The position numbers and the translations under genes are program-made. A stretch of DNA of 64,000 nucleotides from Pontibacter sp. G13 (GTDB lineage: Bacteria > Bacteroidota > Bacteroidia > J057): contig NZ_CP134696.1 in assembly GCF_031851795.1 (NCBI RefSeq), forward strand, positions 5,146,001 through 5,210,000, in the 5' to 3' direction. The notes beneath the pieces were generated by a model. It ran no database searches. It had not been told where the DNA came from and saw nothing but the letters and a program-made list of their open reading frames with translations. Of this stretch, positions 19,215 to 29,162 are shown piece after piece (positions within the stretch are counted from its first letter, which is position 1; every line of letters begins with the position of its first letter).

Positions 19215-20978
19215 TTATTTGAGCGATTTATTCATCTGCTCATTGGTGGAATCGGGGAGCTGGCGAAGGTCCAACACGGTGAATCCGTCCAATGAGTTGT
19301 TGAATGCCGGATCGACATTGAAGCCGATGATCTTGGCATTCTGGTGAATATACTTCTTGAGCAGCACGGGAAGTCTGGCTGCTCCCTGCTCGATATCATC
19401 CAGCAATTTGTCGATCTGTTTGAGGTCGTTGGTGATACCCGCCATGAGCGTGTCTACCTCGTCGCCAAATTTGCGCTGCTTCTTGTAGGGGTTTTTGGCT
19501 TGGACAAACTGCGCCAATTCCGGGTCGAAATAGTGGCGCTGCGTTAACTCCACCATGAGCGCACGAGACAGCGGCGAATAATCCTGCGAAATACTCACGG
19601 GTCCGATGAGGTATCGGAACTGCGGATTGAGGGTCAAGAATTCGTAAATCCCTTTCCACAACAAGAACAACGGCAGGCGCTTGCGCTGATACTCAGAGAT
19701 GATGAATGAGCGGCCCAATTCCACCGATTCACGCAGAATGTAATCCAGTCCCCCTTGAATGGTGAACAGCGTGGAGGAATAGAATCCCTCACGGCCAAAG
19801 TAGCGCATGATCTGGTCTCCCAATCCCAGACGGTACGCGCCTACGATTCTGGATGCTTCACGATCCCAGAGGATGAGATGCTGGTAGTAGCTGTCAAATT
19901 CGTCGAGATCAAGCGCCTGATTAGTTCCTTCTCCCACTTCTCGGAAGCAGAGTTCCCGCAACCGTCCCAACTCCTTAAGGATTTTGGGGCATTTTTCGGC
20001 AGGAGCGACGAATACTTCGAAAGGCTTGTGGTCCACGACCCGGTGGAGTTCACGGAGCGCATCGATTTCCAATTCGATTTCGGAGATTGGCTGCGAATCG
20101 GCGAGATCTACGGGTTTTTTGTTGTTGAGCTTGATCGGAAGCGGTTTGATCGGTGTCTGGGTCTTGAATCCCGTTCCGAGTGCGTAGGTCCGTGCCCGCA
20201 GGTATTTGCCCATTTCGGTGGGTTCCTGAAGGCTTTTGAGCTCCTTGGGGTGGATGGGAGAGCCTACCCGAACCGTGACTTCTGAGTTTTTCTTTTTGAG
20301 CGTTTCGGACGGAATGGCCACCGTACGCAGGGTAGGGTGGATCATACCCAGCAGGTGGAAGAGCATGCTATTGGTACCGGAGAAGTATACGGGGATGATG
20401 GGCACCTCGGCACGTTTGATGAGCTTGAGTGCGGGGAGTTGCCAGTCCCGATCACATACTTTTTTCTCGCTCTTGTGGTAGGTGGAGACCTCCCCAGCAG
20501 GGAAGATTCCGAGTGGATGCCCTTCGCGGAGATGACTCCAAGCATGTTTCATGCCTGCAAAGCTGGAATAGGCCGTAGACTGTTCGAGCGGATTGACAGG
20601 AATGAAGCGATCGGCCACGGGTTCCATCTGCTTGAGGATGAAATGTGCCATGATCTTGAAATCCGGGCGTATCTCGGTGAAGAGTTTCAGGAGGATGATG
20701 CCGTCCAACAATCCGTAGGGGTGATTGGAAACGGTGACGAAGGGGCCTTCTTTGGGGATTTTGCTGATGCCTGTCCCTTCGAAATTGAGCTGCACGCCCA
20801 TTTCCTCTAGGAATCCATCTGCGAAGTCCAGTCCCTTCTGGTCGTAAAGATTGCGGTAGATGGAGTTGATTTCGTGCAGTCCGGCAAACTTCATCAAAGG
20901 TTTGGCGACTCCAGCCATCCCAATGCGATGCAAATGGGCGGCCTTCACAAAATCTTGTGTGCTGACAAGGTCCTTCAT
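19215..20978 (-). CDS. bifunctional aminolipid acyltransferase (OlsF/GlsF type: PlsC-like + GNAT-like)
   Basis: 587 residues from the ATG at 20978 (an in-frame ATG at 21050 adds 24 residues without structure). The N-terminal half (about 65-270) is a PlsC-type O-acyltransferase with the HX4D motif in NHPYGLLDG and the block GIFPAGEVST. The C-terminal half (about 325-520) is a GNAT-like N-acyltransferase of the acetyltransferase-5/OlsB class, with CFREVGEG, LGRSFIISEYQRKRLPLFLLW and YLIGPVSIS. Fusions of this kind make ornithine or glycine lipids in one polypeptide: the C-terminal domain N-acylates the amino acid and the N-terminal domain adds the second acyl chain. Which amino acid is used cannot be told. 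It acts at the inner face of the cytoplasmic membrane. Confidence 0.85.
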   Translation of the reverse strand: MKDLVSTQDFVKAAHLHRIGMAGVAKPLMKFAGLHEINSIYRNLYDQKGLDFADGFLEEMGVQLNFEGTGISKIPKEGPFVTVSNHPYGLLDGIILLKLFTEIRPDFKIMAHFILKQMEPVADRFIPVNPLEQSTAYSSFAGMKHAWSHLREGHPLGIFPAGEVSTYHKSEKKVCDRDWQLPALKLIKRAEVPIIPVYFSGTNSMLFHLLGMIHPTLRTVAIPSETLKKKNSEVTVRVGSPIHPKELKSLQEPTEMGKYLRARTYALGTGFKTQTPIKPLPIKLNNKKPVDLADSQPISEIELEIDALRELHRVVDHKPFEVFVAPAEKCPKILKELGRLRELCFREVGEGTNQALDLDEFDSYYQHLILWDREASRIVGAYRLGLGDQIMRYFGREGFYSSTLFTIQGGLDYILRESVELGRSFIISEYQRKRLPLFLLWKGIYEFLTLNPQFRYLIGPVSISQDYSPLSRALMVELTQRHYFDPELAQFVQAKNPYKKQRKFGDEVDTLMAGITNDLKQIDKLLDDIEQGAARLPVLLKKYIHQNAKIIGFNVDPAFNNSLDGFTVLDLRQLPDSTNEQMNKSLK

Positions 20979-21503
20979 AATTGATACCCTTTTGGTTTCG
21001 TCCAAGAACGCTGTCGAGCATTGACACAATGTTAGGTTGGGAACAATCATGTATTACCATTGACCGTATTAAATAACCGATATGTCAAGCCAATATTAAG
21101 GTGGGGTCGGGCAGGGGCCAATACGCTGACAGTGGGCGGTTTTTGGGGAATGTCGGGATGTTGGACGATGAAGAAATGTCTGAGGAAGGGATTCGGGGGG
21201 AATTGTTCCTTTTCATGTGCGGAAAATCAAAAATTCTTACATGGTGGATTCCTTGCGAATGAGGAATGTTTCCCAAAAAACTGGGGGTATTGCCGCCTGG
21301 AAAAGGATTCAACCAAATAAATCATTCCGAGAAACCTTACATTTTTGGTAATTGACCATTTGCGAATGGAGTATTTCGCTGGAATGGGATTTGCCTTTCT
21401 GAGCATCGAGTATGTGAGTCATTCTGCACATTGATTACGGGTATTAGGTAGAATTTCCACAACACACTCAATTGTCATTCATGTTTCAGATCGGCTTGCG
21501 TCT
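20979..21503. other. 525-bp divergent intergenic region, nothing supported
   Basis: Lies between the starts of the acyltransferase gene and the second serine hydrolase gene, so it must hold two promoters. TACATTTTTG near 21346 is close to, but not an exact, Bacteroidota -7 box. No gene, repeat or hairpin stands out. Confidence 0.45.
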
Positions 21504-22772
21504 ATGTTGGCTAGGATATTTTTTGTTCTTGTTTGTTCCGCGATATTGGTCGTGATCCCTGGCGGGGAGGTTGGGAAATCCCAAGCTCATTTCTCTCCAG
21601 AGGCAGCAGACCAATCATGGAAAGAGTGGGAATCGGTTTCCCTTCAGTTGCTGAAATCAGAGGAGTTGTGCGAGTATTTCGAATACTTGCACCGCCGCCG
21701 CAGATTCAATGGGGCGGTCTTGATCGCAGAAAAAGGAACAATCCTGCATGCAGGCGCCTATGGATGGGCAAATCAGGCGGACAAGGAGTTGTTATCCATG
21801 AACTCTGCCTTCCAGTTGGCGAGTGTATCCAAAGTCTTCACGGCCACCGCCATCATGCTCTTGCATCAGCAAGGCAAGCTGAACGTCGATGACGAAGTCT
21901 CCAAGCATTTGTCCGGATGGCCATATAAGGGGATGACCATCCGGCATTTGCTGTCCCACCGCTCCGGTATGGGACGATACATGGCAGTTGCTGGCCAATA
22001 TTGGCGCACACCTCGCAAAGCCATGTCCAATGAAGATGTCCTCAGGATTTATCGCCGCCGCAAACCGGTGATTTTCTTCCGAGCAGGCAAGGGCTTCAAT
22101 TACTGCAACACCAACTACGTATTTCTCGCTTCTATCGTCGAGCATATCTCTGGCAAGTCATTCCGCCAATTCATGCATGACGAGATCTTCCAGCCGCTGG
22201 ACATGGAGGATGCCATGATTTACAGCCGGGTGGATGATCCAGAGATACCGCATGAGGCCATTGGCTACAAAGTGGGACGCAGAGGGTACTATCGCGCATA
22301 CAATGACTACATCGACGGGGTCGTAGGAGACAAAAACATGTATGCAAGCGTGATGGACCTCTTCAAATTCGATCAGGCCATCTGGAATGGAAAATTGCTC
22401 AATGAGGAAACGCTGGCACTCATGACCGAGCCCAACACCCCGGGCAACCGCGTCAACAACTATGGGTTGGGATGGCGGATGAAGAAGAAAAATGGCCATA
22501 CCATTCCTTACCACTTTGGCTGGTGGAGAGGATTCCGGACCTGCATGCTACACGATCCTGAAGGCGACCGTACCATCATCGTTTTGACCAACCGCGATCA
22601 TCCGGGCCTCAACGTCAACTACTGGCGAATCTATGAGAAACTCCTGAGCCTCGACATGGAACCCATCAATTGGGACGAGTGGGAAGAGGAAATGGAGGCT
22701 GATTCCTTGATGGAGGATGAAATAGACTTCGACGAGGAGCTAGGCGCTTCGCTGATGGAGCTATTTGATTGA
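21504..22772 (+). CDS. exported serine hydrolase (S12 fold), paralogue of the 4535 gene
   Basis: 422 residues with a signal peptide (residues 1-28). The motifs are S107-V-S-K110 (LASVSKVF), Y200-C-N202 (FNYCNTNY) and H337-F-G339 (HFGWWRGF). The shared block HFGWWRG-RTC and similar spacing show it is a paralogue of the protein at 4535-5707. It differs by a strongly acidic C-terminal tail of about 40 residues (EEEMEADSLMEDEIDFDEE). In the second motif Ser is replaced by Cys, but the catalytic Tyr and Asn remain. It overlaps the convergent gluconokinase gene by 12 bp at its 3' end. Confidence 0.85.
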   Translation: MLARIFFVLVCSAILVVIPGGEVGKSQAHFSPEAADQSWKEWESVSLQLLKSEELCEYFEYLHRRRRFNGAVLIAEKGTILHAGAYGWANQADKELLSMNSAFQLASVSKVFTATAIMLLHQQGKLNVDDEVSKHLSGWPYKGMTIRHLLSHRSGMGRYMAVAGQYWRTPRKAMSNEDVLRIYRRRKPVIFFRAGKGFNYCNTNYVFLASIVEHISGKSFRQFMHDEIFQPLDMEDAMIYSRVDDPEIPHEAIGYKVGRRGYYRAYNDYIDGVVGDKNMYASVMDLFKFDQAIWNGKLLNEETLALMTEPNTPGNRVNNYGLGWRMKKKNGHTIPYHFGWWRGFRTCMLHDPEGDRTIIVLTNRDHPGLNVNYWRIYEKLLSLDMEPINWDEWEEEMEADSLMEDEIDFDEELGASLMELFD

Positions 22773-23255
22773 TACGCCCAATTCCTTCCAGACCTGCTGA
22801 GCCAGATCTTCGGGGGAATGTGCGATGTCCAGTTTGACGGCATCCTCGGGGTCTTCCAAGGTCGCAAGCTGACTAGCCAGCAGGGAAGACGGCATGAAGT
22901 GGGCGGATCGAGCCTGCATTCGATGAGCGATCAGGCTGGCTTCTCCGGTTAGCCATACGAATTTCACAGTATTCAATCCTTCGGACAACAAGGTTCGATA
23001 CTGAGCTTTGAGCGCAGAGCAAGCGATGATGCCAGATTGGTTGTGGGCTTCCAATTGGGCGAGATGACGATGGATGGCTTTGAGCCAAGGGTATCGATCT
23101 TCATCCTCTAGGGGAATTCCCGCTGCCATCTTCTGGACATTGGCTTCTGGGTGAAAATCATCACCATCCCAAAATTCCCATCCGCTTTGTTGGGCGAGCA
23201 AATGTCCGAGGGTGGATTTACCTGTGCCGGACACCCCCATGATCACGAGTAGCAT
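22761..23255 (-). CDS. gntK: gluconokinase
   Basis: 164 residues from the ATG at 23255, which places the P-loop GVSGTGKST at residues 7-15. An in-frame ATG at 23285 would add ten residues. Signature blocks of the family are present: FWDGDDFHPEANVQKM, GIPLEDEDRYPWL, IIACSALKAQYR and RSAHFMPSSLLASQ. It phosphorylates gluconate to 6-phosphogluconate in the cytoplasm, feeding the pentose phosphate or Entner-Doudoroff route. No gluconate transporter or regulator is adjacent, so it may serve intracellular gluconate. The 3' end overlaps the convergent hydrolase gene by 12 bp. Confidence 0.92.
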   Translation of the reverse strand: MLLVIMGVSGTGKSTLGHLLAQQSGWEFWDGDDFHPEANVQKMAAGIPLEDEDRYPWLKAIHRHLAQLEAHNQSGIIACSALKAQYRTLLSEGLNTVKFVWLTGEASLIAHRMQARSAHFMPSSLLASQLATLEDPEDAVKLDIAHSPEDLAQQVWKELGVSIK

Positions 23256-23547
23256 GTTTTCTTCTATTTCGGGCAAGATAATCACCTGCTTGAACTTCTG
23301 CGTGCTGCACCATGTGGGTCGGATAATTTCACCTGATTTTCCTCTCTTTCCGCTTTCTGGAATCCATCCCCGGTATCAAAATCTGGCGTGAATCAGACTC
23401 CTTTCTGGGAGGACTAGTGACAAAAAACCTATAAGTTGGGCGAATCAGGATTGAACGCCTGCGATAGTTGAGGGTAAGAGTTGTATGAATCCTTTCGTCA
23501 TTGCCGATACTTTTCTAAATTCGGCATCTGGATAATACAAGAAGCCC

Positions 23548-26500
23548 ATGGATTACAGAAAGATTAACAATCTCACCGGTTGGGGTAGCTTTATCATCGC
23601 AATGGTCGTGTACCTGATGACGATGGCTCCCACTGCCAGTTATTGGGATTGTGGAGAATTCATTGCATGCTCAAATGAATTGGAGGTGCCTCACCCACCT
23701 GGAGCGCCCCTATTTTTGCTGATCGGTCGCCTCTTTGCGATGTTCGGTTCAGTGATTAGCGATGATCCCGCAACCATCGCGTGGATGCTCAACCTCATGA
23801 GTGCCCTCGCCAGTGCATTTACTGTACTGTTTACCTTCTGGATCACCACCCACCTCGCCAAGCGCATGATGGTCCAAAATGAAGGAACTCCCAATAGCAC
23901 CCAGACCTTGGTCATTATGGGCGCAGGGATGGTCGCCGCTTTGGCCAATACTTTTGCGGATTCCTTTTGGTTCAACGCTGTGGAAGCGGAGGTTTACGCC
24001 ATGTCCTCATTCTTCACCGCCATCGTGGTATGGTTGATGTTCAAATGGGAAGAAAGAGCAGATGAGCCCCGCAATGAGCGCTGGATCATTTTGATTGCCT
24101 ATCTGATGGGAATGTCCATTGGGGTTCACTTGTTGAACTTGCTGACGATTCCTGCTTTGGCCTTCTTGTATTATTTCCGCAAGCACGAGTTTACTTGGCA
24201 GGGCTTCATCGTAACGGGGCTGATCTCCGTGGCGATTTTGGGCGTCATCCAATCCGGCATCATTGTCTACACCTTTGATATCGCGTGGTTCTTCGAAACG
24301 ATCTTCTCCGGAATTCAAGAGGGAGCGTTCACCAGTGGCATGGGATTGCCAATGGGTACTGGTTTGGTGATTTTTGCCTTCTTGTTGGTGGCTGCTTTGG
24401 TCGGTTTGACGATCTACAGTGTCCGCACCCAAAACACCTTGCTCAATACCATTGCACTCTGTGTAGTCGTCATCTACATCGGTTTCTCTTCATACATGAT
24501 GATTCCGATTCGCTCTGGTGCCAATCCTCCGATCGACGAGAACAACCCCGAAAATACACAGACCTTCCTGTCCTACATGAAGCGTGAGCAGTACGGAAAC
24601 CGCCCATTGGTTTACGGACCGCTTTACAACGCTCGCCCGAATGGACTCGAAACGACTGGCAAAGAATACGCGATCGAAGAAGGAAACAACCGCTACGTCG
24701 AACTCGGCGACAAGCGCGCGTACACCTACGCTGACCGTGACAAGAAATTCTTCCCACGCATGTACGAGCGCAGCCGCTACGATGCTGGAAGATTTGGATA
24801 CAAGAATTTTGTCAAAAACCAAGGGGCCAACCAACAGGACCCGATGGATGACCGCCCCACTAAAGGAGAGGATTTCAGCTTCTTTATCAACTATCAGGTC
24901 ATCCACATGTACTGGCGCTACTTCATGTGGAACTTCGCAGGTCGTGAGAGCGATGTGCAAGATGCTGGCTGGGAAAGTGGATTTGCTTTCAACAAGACCA
25001 AGCAGATGCCTGACTTCATGAAGCATGATCCGAGCAAGAATCACTTCTTCTTCATTCCATTGCTGATGGGCTTGCTGGGCTTGTTCTGGCAATCGTCCAA
25101 GCGAGGATCAGATGCAGCGATTGTAGCCTTGCTGTTCTTCTTTACCGGCTTGGCGATCATCTTGTACTTGAACCAGTATCCGAACCAACCTCGTGAGCGG
25201 GATTACTCCTTCGCAGGATCTTTCCAGACGTTTGCTATCTGGATTGGACTGGGTACGGTAGCCTTGTACCAATTGCTCGAGAAATACCTCAAGGGAACCG
25301 CGGCTTATTTGGCAGTAGGACTCGCGATGGTTGCTCCTGTCCTCATGGGAGCCCAAGGCTGGGATGATCACTCCCGTAAAGGCCGTTATATCGCGCCTGA
25401 GTCAGCATACAACTTGCTGAACTCCCTCGCCAAGAATGCAGTTCTCTTCACCAACGGTGATAATGATACCTTCCCATTGTGGTACCTGCAAGAAGTGGAA
25501 GGCGTGCGTACCGATGTCCGTGTACTTTGCTTGAGCTACGTGAATACTGACTGGTACATCAATCAGATGTATGAGCAGATGAACGAATCTCCTGCCTTGC
25601 CTTTGTCTTTGAAAGCTGCTCAGTACTCTGGACAAGCCAATCAGTCCAAAGGATTTGGCGCTAAAAAGACGTTGGCGGTTCAATTGCCCGTCAATACTCA
25701 GGCTTTGCTTCAGTCAGGTATCATCAGCGAGGCAGAAGTGGCCAATGTGGTCTCTCCGATGCGCTGGAATGTCGGCACACGTGGTGGTGGCCAGAACCGC
25801 TACCTCGAATTGAAGGATATCCTGATCTTGAACTTGCTGGAAAATGTCGCCAACGGTAACTGGGAGCGTCCAGTATACTTCGCGAATACCGTATCTCCTG
25901 GGGCTTTCCTGAACCTACAGCCATTCCTTCGCCAAGAAGGCCTTGCTTACCGGATTCTGCCGATCAAGAATACGCAGGAGCCTGATCCATTCGATCCTAC
26001 ATTCCGTGGTTCTTTGGATCATGACCGCATGGAGAAGAACCTCACAGAGGTATTCAAATACACCAACCTCGACAATCCTGATGTGTACTATGACGAGAAC
26101 ATCCGCCGGATGCTCGGAAACTATTACTACACGTTCACCCGATTGGCGAGTGATATGCTCCGCAAGCGTGAGGCGCTCATGCGTGTCAACAATGAGATGC
26201 GCGGACAATTGGCAAATGGCGGCAATGCGGATTCTATCCAGACGGCGATGTCAGCCAATTCTGCCGAAATCCAATCACTGAATGACCGTGCCACACGATT
26301 GATGGACTTCACCTATGAGAAGTTCCCATTCGATGCCGTGACACCAGATCCATACTCAGTACTGCGTGTCGGTATCATCTACGATCGTTTGGGCGATCGC
26401 GAGAAGGCGGACATGTACTACGACTTTGTGCAGAAGCGCTCCATCGAGACGCTGAAGTACTACAGCGCGACTGGAGATCCATTCCGCAAGACTCGTGAGT

Positions 26501-26619
26501 ACTACTTCCCACTTCAGTTGCTTGGACAGCAATTCGCCCAGACAGGCCGCGCCGAAAAGCTGAATACGCTTCAAGCGCAAATGAGCGAGTTGAACATGAG
26601 AAATCTCGGGCTTCAGTAG
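23548..26619 (+). CDS. DUF2723 multi-spanning membrane protein, candidate protein glycosyltransferase
   Basis: 1023 residues. The N-terminal 350 residues hold many transmembrane segments, with the family signature YWDCGEFIACSNELEVPHPP in the first external loop. Its acids (D-C-G-E) resemble the catalytic acids of GT-C glycosyltransferases. More membrane segments follow near 490-610. A large soluble part (about 620-1023) contains NGDNDTFPLWYLQEVEGVRTD and TPR-like helices at the end. The eukaryotic relative TMEM260 is a protein O-mannosyltransferase, so a role in glycosylating exported proteins is a fair inference, not shown here. It ends at a strong terminator. Confidence 0.85.
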   Translation: MDYRKINNLTGWGSFIIAMVVYLMTMAPTASYWDCGEFIACSNELEVPHPPGAPLFLLIGRLFAMFGSVISDDPATIAWMLNLMSALASAFTVLFTFWITTHLAKRMMVQNEGTPNSTQTLVIMGAGMVAALANTFADSFWFNAVEAEVYAMSSFFTAIVVWLMFKWEERADEPRNERWIILIAYLMGMSIGVHLLNLLTIPALAFLYYFRKHEFTWQGFIVTGLISVAILGVIQSGIIVYTFDIAWFFETIFSGIQEGAFTSGMGLPMGTGLVIFAFLLVAALVGLTIYSVRTQNTLLNTIALCVVVIYIGFSSYMMIPIRSGANPPIDENNPENTQTFLSYMKREQYGNRPLVYGPLYNARPNGLETTGKEYAIEEGNNRYVELGDKRAYTYADRDKKFFPRMYERSRYDAGRFGYKNFVKNQGANQQDPMDDRPTKGEDFSFFINYQVIHMYWRYFMWNFAGRESDVQDAGWESGFAFNKTKQMPDFMKHDPSKNHFFFIPLLMGLLGLFWQSSKRGSDAAIVALLFFFTGLAIILYLNQYPNQPRERDYSFAGSFQTFAIWIGLGTVALYQLLEKYLKGTAAYLAVGLAMVAPVLMGAQGWDDHSRKGRYIAPESAYNLLNSLAKNAVLFTNGDNDTFPLWYLQEVEGVRTDVRVLCLSYVNTDWYINQMYEQMNESPALPLSLKAAQYSGQANQSKGFGAKKTLAVQLPVNTQALLQSGIISEAEVANVVSPMRWNVGTRGGGQNRYLELKDILILNLLENVANGNWERPVYFANTVSPGAFLNLQPFLRQEGLAYRILPIKNTQEPDPFDPTFRGSLDHDRMEKNLTEVFKYTNLDNPDVYYDENIRRMLGNYYYTFTRLASDMLRKREALMRVNNEMRGQLANGGNADSIQTAMSANSAEIQSLNDRATRLMDFTYEKFPFDAVTPDPYSVLRVGIIYDRLGDREKADMYYDFVQKRSIETLKYYSATGDPFRKTREYYFPLQLLGQQFAQTGRAEKLNTLQAQMSELNMRNLGLQ

Positions 26620-26640
26620 GCAAGCCCTGCAAGCTCAAAG

Positions 26641-26680
26641 AAGAGGCTGTCCCAACCTTGGGATGGCCTCTTTTCTTTTT
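26641..26680 (+). terminator. intrinsic terminator of the DUF2723 gene
   Basis: AAGAGGCTGTCCC and GGGATGGCCTCTT pair (one wobble) over a 6-nt loop, followed by TTCTTTTT. Confidence 0.85.
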
Positions 26681-26740
26681 CCCCGGATGGTTCCAACGAT
26701 TGGGCTATGGGAGCTCCCTGGCTTTTTTGCAGAGAATCAT

Positions 26741-26958
26741 ATGGGCGTATCCCTGCGCACTTGGCTCCATAGATGTTTCTGGGCAGATGAGTCGCCGGGT
26801 CAGGCGCTTCCGGACTACGCTGTCGCTTCGGTCGGTGGATTGGGGATTGAGGCTTGCGACAGCATGGAAACGCATTGTGTTTAACTGCTTTCGGAATGGG
26901 GGCACTCCACCGACTACTCCTTCAGCCCCTTTACGCCGCTGCAAATCATCCGCACCTA
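26741..26958 (+). repeat. dispersed structured repeat, copy C
   Basis: Left end ATGGGCGTATCCCTGCGC, middle GAGTCGCCGGGTCAGGCGCT, right part CACCGACTACTCCTTCAG, CCCTTTACGCCGC and ATCCGCACCT. The inner right part matches copy D2 almost base for base. It lies between convergent genes. Nothing else is supported in the gap 26620-27029. Confidence 0.75.
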
Positions 26959-27029
26959 CACATTCCGCACAAAAAAAGGATTGCCAAATTGACAATCCTC
27001 AAACGCTTATAGATGAAGTGCGAGACAGA

Positions 27030-27803
27030 TCAAAACATGATCCCAGTGCTCACAAATACACGCCTAGCGGTGATTCGTTGAGTGTTGGTGGAGCGGGAAG
27101 TTTCCCATACGGTGGTGGTTTCAGAGCGAGATACATAGTATCCTGTCTCAAATACCCACGAAACCCGAGAGCGGGTGCCGATTCTAATTCCCGTACTCAG
27201 GGCCCACATATATCCCCCCGGGTTGGTGGTAGTGACGGAGCCGCCGTTCCAGTCTGTCCATTCATCATTGGGGCGGGTAGCAAATGCATATCCGGCTTGA
27301 GCATGGTAGAAGGGGCGAACTTGTGTTTTGGCTAGATCTCCTCGAATCTCAGCAAACAGAGGGATGTATACTCCAGAGCTGAATGTCGAAATCCCGGCTC
27401 CTAGTCCCGTTGAGAGATAATCGTTGAATCGGTAGCCATGAGATTGCTGAAAGAGGAATGTGCCCGACGTATAGCCCCATTCATTGCCGATCAGCACGCC
27501 GATATTGGTCGCGCTATAGTATCCCTTGGAGCGAAACCATACATCGCGATATCGTCTGGGCTTGGCCTCTTGGGCGACCTCGCGGACATCAGCAGTAGGA
27601 AATACAAACGTATTGCCTTCTCTGGACTCGATGGTGATATTCTCAGCGGTATGTGAGGTGATGGTACCCTTGATGATCCAGCCGTTTTCGAGGTAGACTA
27701 CGTCTTCCTTGGGACGATAGTCAGAAGTCGTTTGGCCTGCCACTATGTGTGAGAGTCCCAAGAGTAATGAAAAAAGGAGGGAATTCCGGATAGCGCGATT
27801 CAT
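27030..27803 (-). CDS. small outer-membrane beta-barrel protein
   Basis: 257 residues from the ATG at 27803, chosen because it begins a signal peptide (SLLFSLLLGLSHIVAGQ). A short SH3-like or Sm-like strand module follows (about 30-75: DVVYLENGWIIKGTITSH, ITIESREGNTFVF). It matches the common Bacteroidota pattern of a leading 'vyLknGsiikG' module. The rest (about 90-257) alternates aromatic and polar residues like an eight-stranded barrel and ends in a Phe (VFVSTGIMF), as outer-membrane proteins do. The role is unknown. Confidence 0.75.
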   Translation of the reverse strand: MNRAIRNSLLFSLLLGLSHIVAGQTTSDYRPKEDVVYLENGWIIKGTITSHTAENITIESREGNTFVFPTADVREVAQEAKPRRYRDVWFRSKGYYSATNIGVLIGNEWGYTSGTFLFQQSHGYRFNDYLSTGLGAGISTFSSGVYIPLFAEIRGDLAKTQVRPFYHAQAGYAFATRPNDEWTDWNGGSVTTTNPGGYMWALSTGIRIGTRSRVSWVFETGYYVSRSETTTVWETSRSTNTQRITARRVFVSTGIMF

Positions 27804-27872
27804 GCGGATGGAGATTGTTGAAAGTGGTTTGGAAGGTAGACGTGGAGGATAGGGGATACGCTGGGTTCCAAA

Positions 27873-27905
27873 ACGCAAAACACCGACTGACAAAGTCAGT
27901 CGGTG
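27873..27905 (-). terminator. intrinsic terminator of the ribosomal protein operon
   Basis: CACCGACTGA and TCAGTCGGTG form a near-perfect stem with a 4-5-nt loop. On the minus strand it is followed by TTTTGCGTTTT, about 45 bp after the rpsB stop codon. Confidence 0.8.
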
Positions 27906-27949
27906 CGCTATACGTTCATATCAGCCTTCAAAGAAGGATGGTTGACATA

Positions 27950-28717
27950 CTATTTGTCCGCAGGAGCTTCCGTTTCTTCCGCGCGTTGGCGATCAGCCTC
28001 TTTTTTCACGCGATCTTCCTCTCTGCGTTTTTTGCGCTCTTCGAGTCCTTCAGTGATCGCGTCCGTGATGGTACGGAGGATCAATTGGATGGACTTGGTA
28101 GCGTCATCATTTGCAGGGATGGGGAAATCCACCAAGTTGGGGTTGGAGTTGGTATCTACCATACCGATGGTAGTGATGCCCAAGTTCCGCGCCTCGTTCA
28201 CTGCGATGTGCTCTTTTTTGATATCCACGATGAACAGCGCAGAAGGGAGGCGGTTCAGGTCGGCGATACCACCGATGACTTTCTCCAATTTGGCTTGCTC
28301 ACGGGTGAACATCAAGCGTTCTTTTTTGTTGATCCGCTCGAAAGTACCGTCGACTTTCATCTTCTCGATGTTCTTCATGCGCTTGATGGACTTGCGCACG
28401 GTCGCGAAGTTGGTCAACATTCCACCGAGCCAACGTTCAGTGACATATGGCATGTTCACTCGTTTTGCTTCGGCGGCTACGATTTCTTTCGCTTGCTTTT
28501 TGGTTGCGACGAACATGATCTTCCGGCCGGAGATCGCCAGTTGCTTGGCAGCTTTGGTCGCAGTTTCCAGCATGCGGAGCGTCTTGTTCAGGTCAATGAT
28601 ATGGATACCATTGCGCTCCATGAAGATGTAGGGGGACATCTGAGGGTTCCACTTCTTGCGAAGGTGACCAAAGTGTACGCCCGCTTCCAAAAGTTGTTGA
28701 TATGTTGGTTGCTCCAT
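27950..28717 (-). CDS. rpsB: 30S ribosomal protein S2
   Basis: 255 residues with the family signature throughout: [65 protein letters not shown], and [20 protein letters not shown]. The C-terminus is a charged Lys/Arg/Glu-rich extension (about 225-255). It is the last gene of rplM-rpsI-rpsB, 18 bp downstream of rpsI. The tsf gene that usually follows rpsB is absent; a terminator comes instead. Confidence 0.98.
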   Translation of the reverse strand: MEQPTYQQLLEAGVHFGHLRKKWNPQMSPYIFMERNGIHIIDLNKTLRMLETATKAAKQLAISGRKIMFVATKKQAKEIVAAEAKRVNMPYVTERWLGGMLTNFATVRKSIKRMKNIEKMKVDGTFERINKKERLMFTREQAKLEKVIGGIADLNRLPSALFIVDIKKEHIAVNEARNLGITTIGMVDTNSNPNLVDFPIPANDDATKSIQLILRTITDAITEGLEERKKRREEDRVKKEADRQRAEETEAPADK

Positions 28718-28735
28718 CTTGCTTCGTTGGCTCGA

Positions 28736-29128
28736 TTAACGTTTGGAGAATTGCTTGCTCTTTCTCGCTTTGCGCTTTCCGTACTTCTTCCGTTCTACAA
28801 TACGCGCGTCGCGAGTAACGAGCCCCTCTTTCTTCAGCGGAGAGCGATACTCTTCGTTGGTTTCGATGAGGGCACGGGTAAGACCCAAACGGACAGCTTC
28901 CGCTTGGCCAGTGATTCCACCTCCGTTTACATTGATAGCAATGTCGTACTGGCTAGGATTGATCTCCAATACGTTGAATGGCTCCAATACCTTCAGGCGG
29001 AGCAATTCAGTCGGGAAGTAATTGTCAAATGCGCGTTTGTTCACCTCAAGCTTTCCTGTTCCAGCTTCGTTCAGGAATACCCGGGCTATCGCATTTTTTC
29101 TTCGTCCTACTTTAACAATCTGACTCAT
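28736..29128 (-). CDS. rpsI: 30S ribosomal protein S9
   Basis: 130 residues: GRRKNAIARVFL at the start, NVNGGGITGQAEAVRLGLTR in the middle, and the basic tail GKRKARKSKQFSKR, whose terminal Lys-Arg reaches the ribosomal P site. It lies 34 bp after rplM in the conserved order. Confidence 0.98.
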   Translation of the reverse strand: MSQIVKVGRRKNAIARVFLNEAGTGKLEVNKRAFDNYFPTELLRLKVLEPFNVLEINPSQYDIAINVNGGGITGQAEAVRLGLTRALIETNEEYRSPLKKEGLVTRDARIVERKKYGKRKARKSKQFSKR

Positions 29129-29162
29129 ATTCTGTGTCTCGTGTTAATGAGTGATCAAAAGC

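Noticed and set aside
26658-27335. 225-codon plus-strand frame
   Set aside because: It runs through a terminator, a dispersed repeat and the antisense of the outer-membrane protein; the translation is low-complexity and Arg/Ser-rich.
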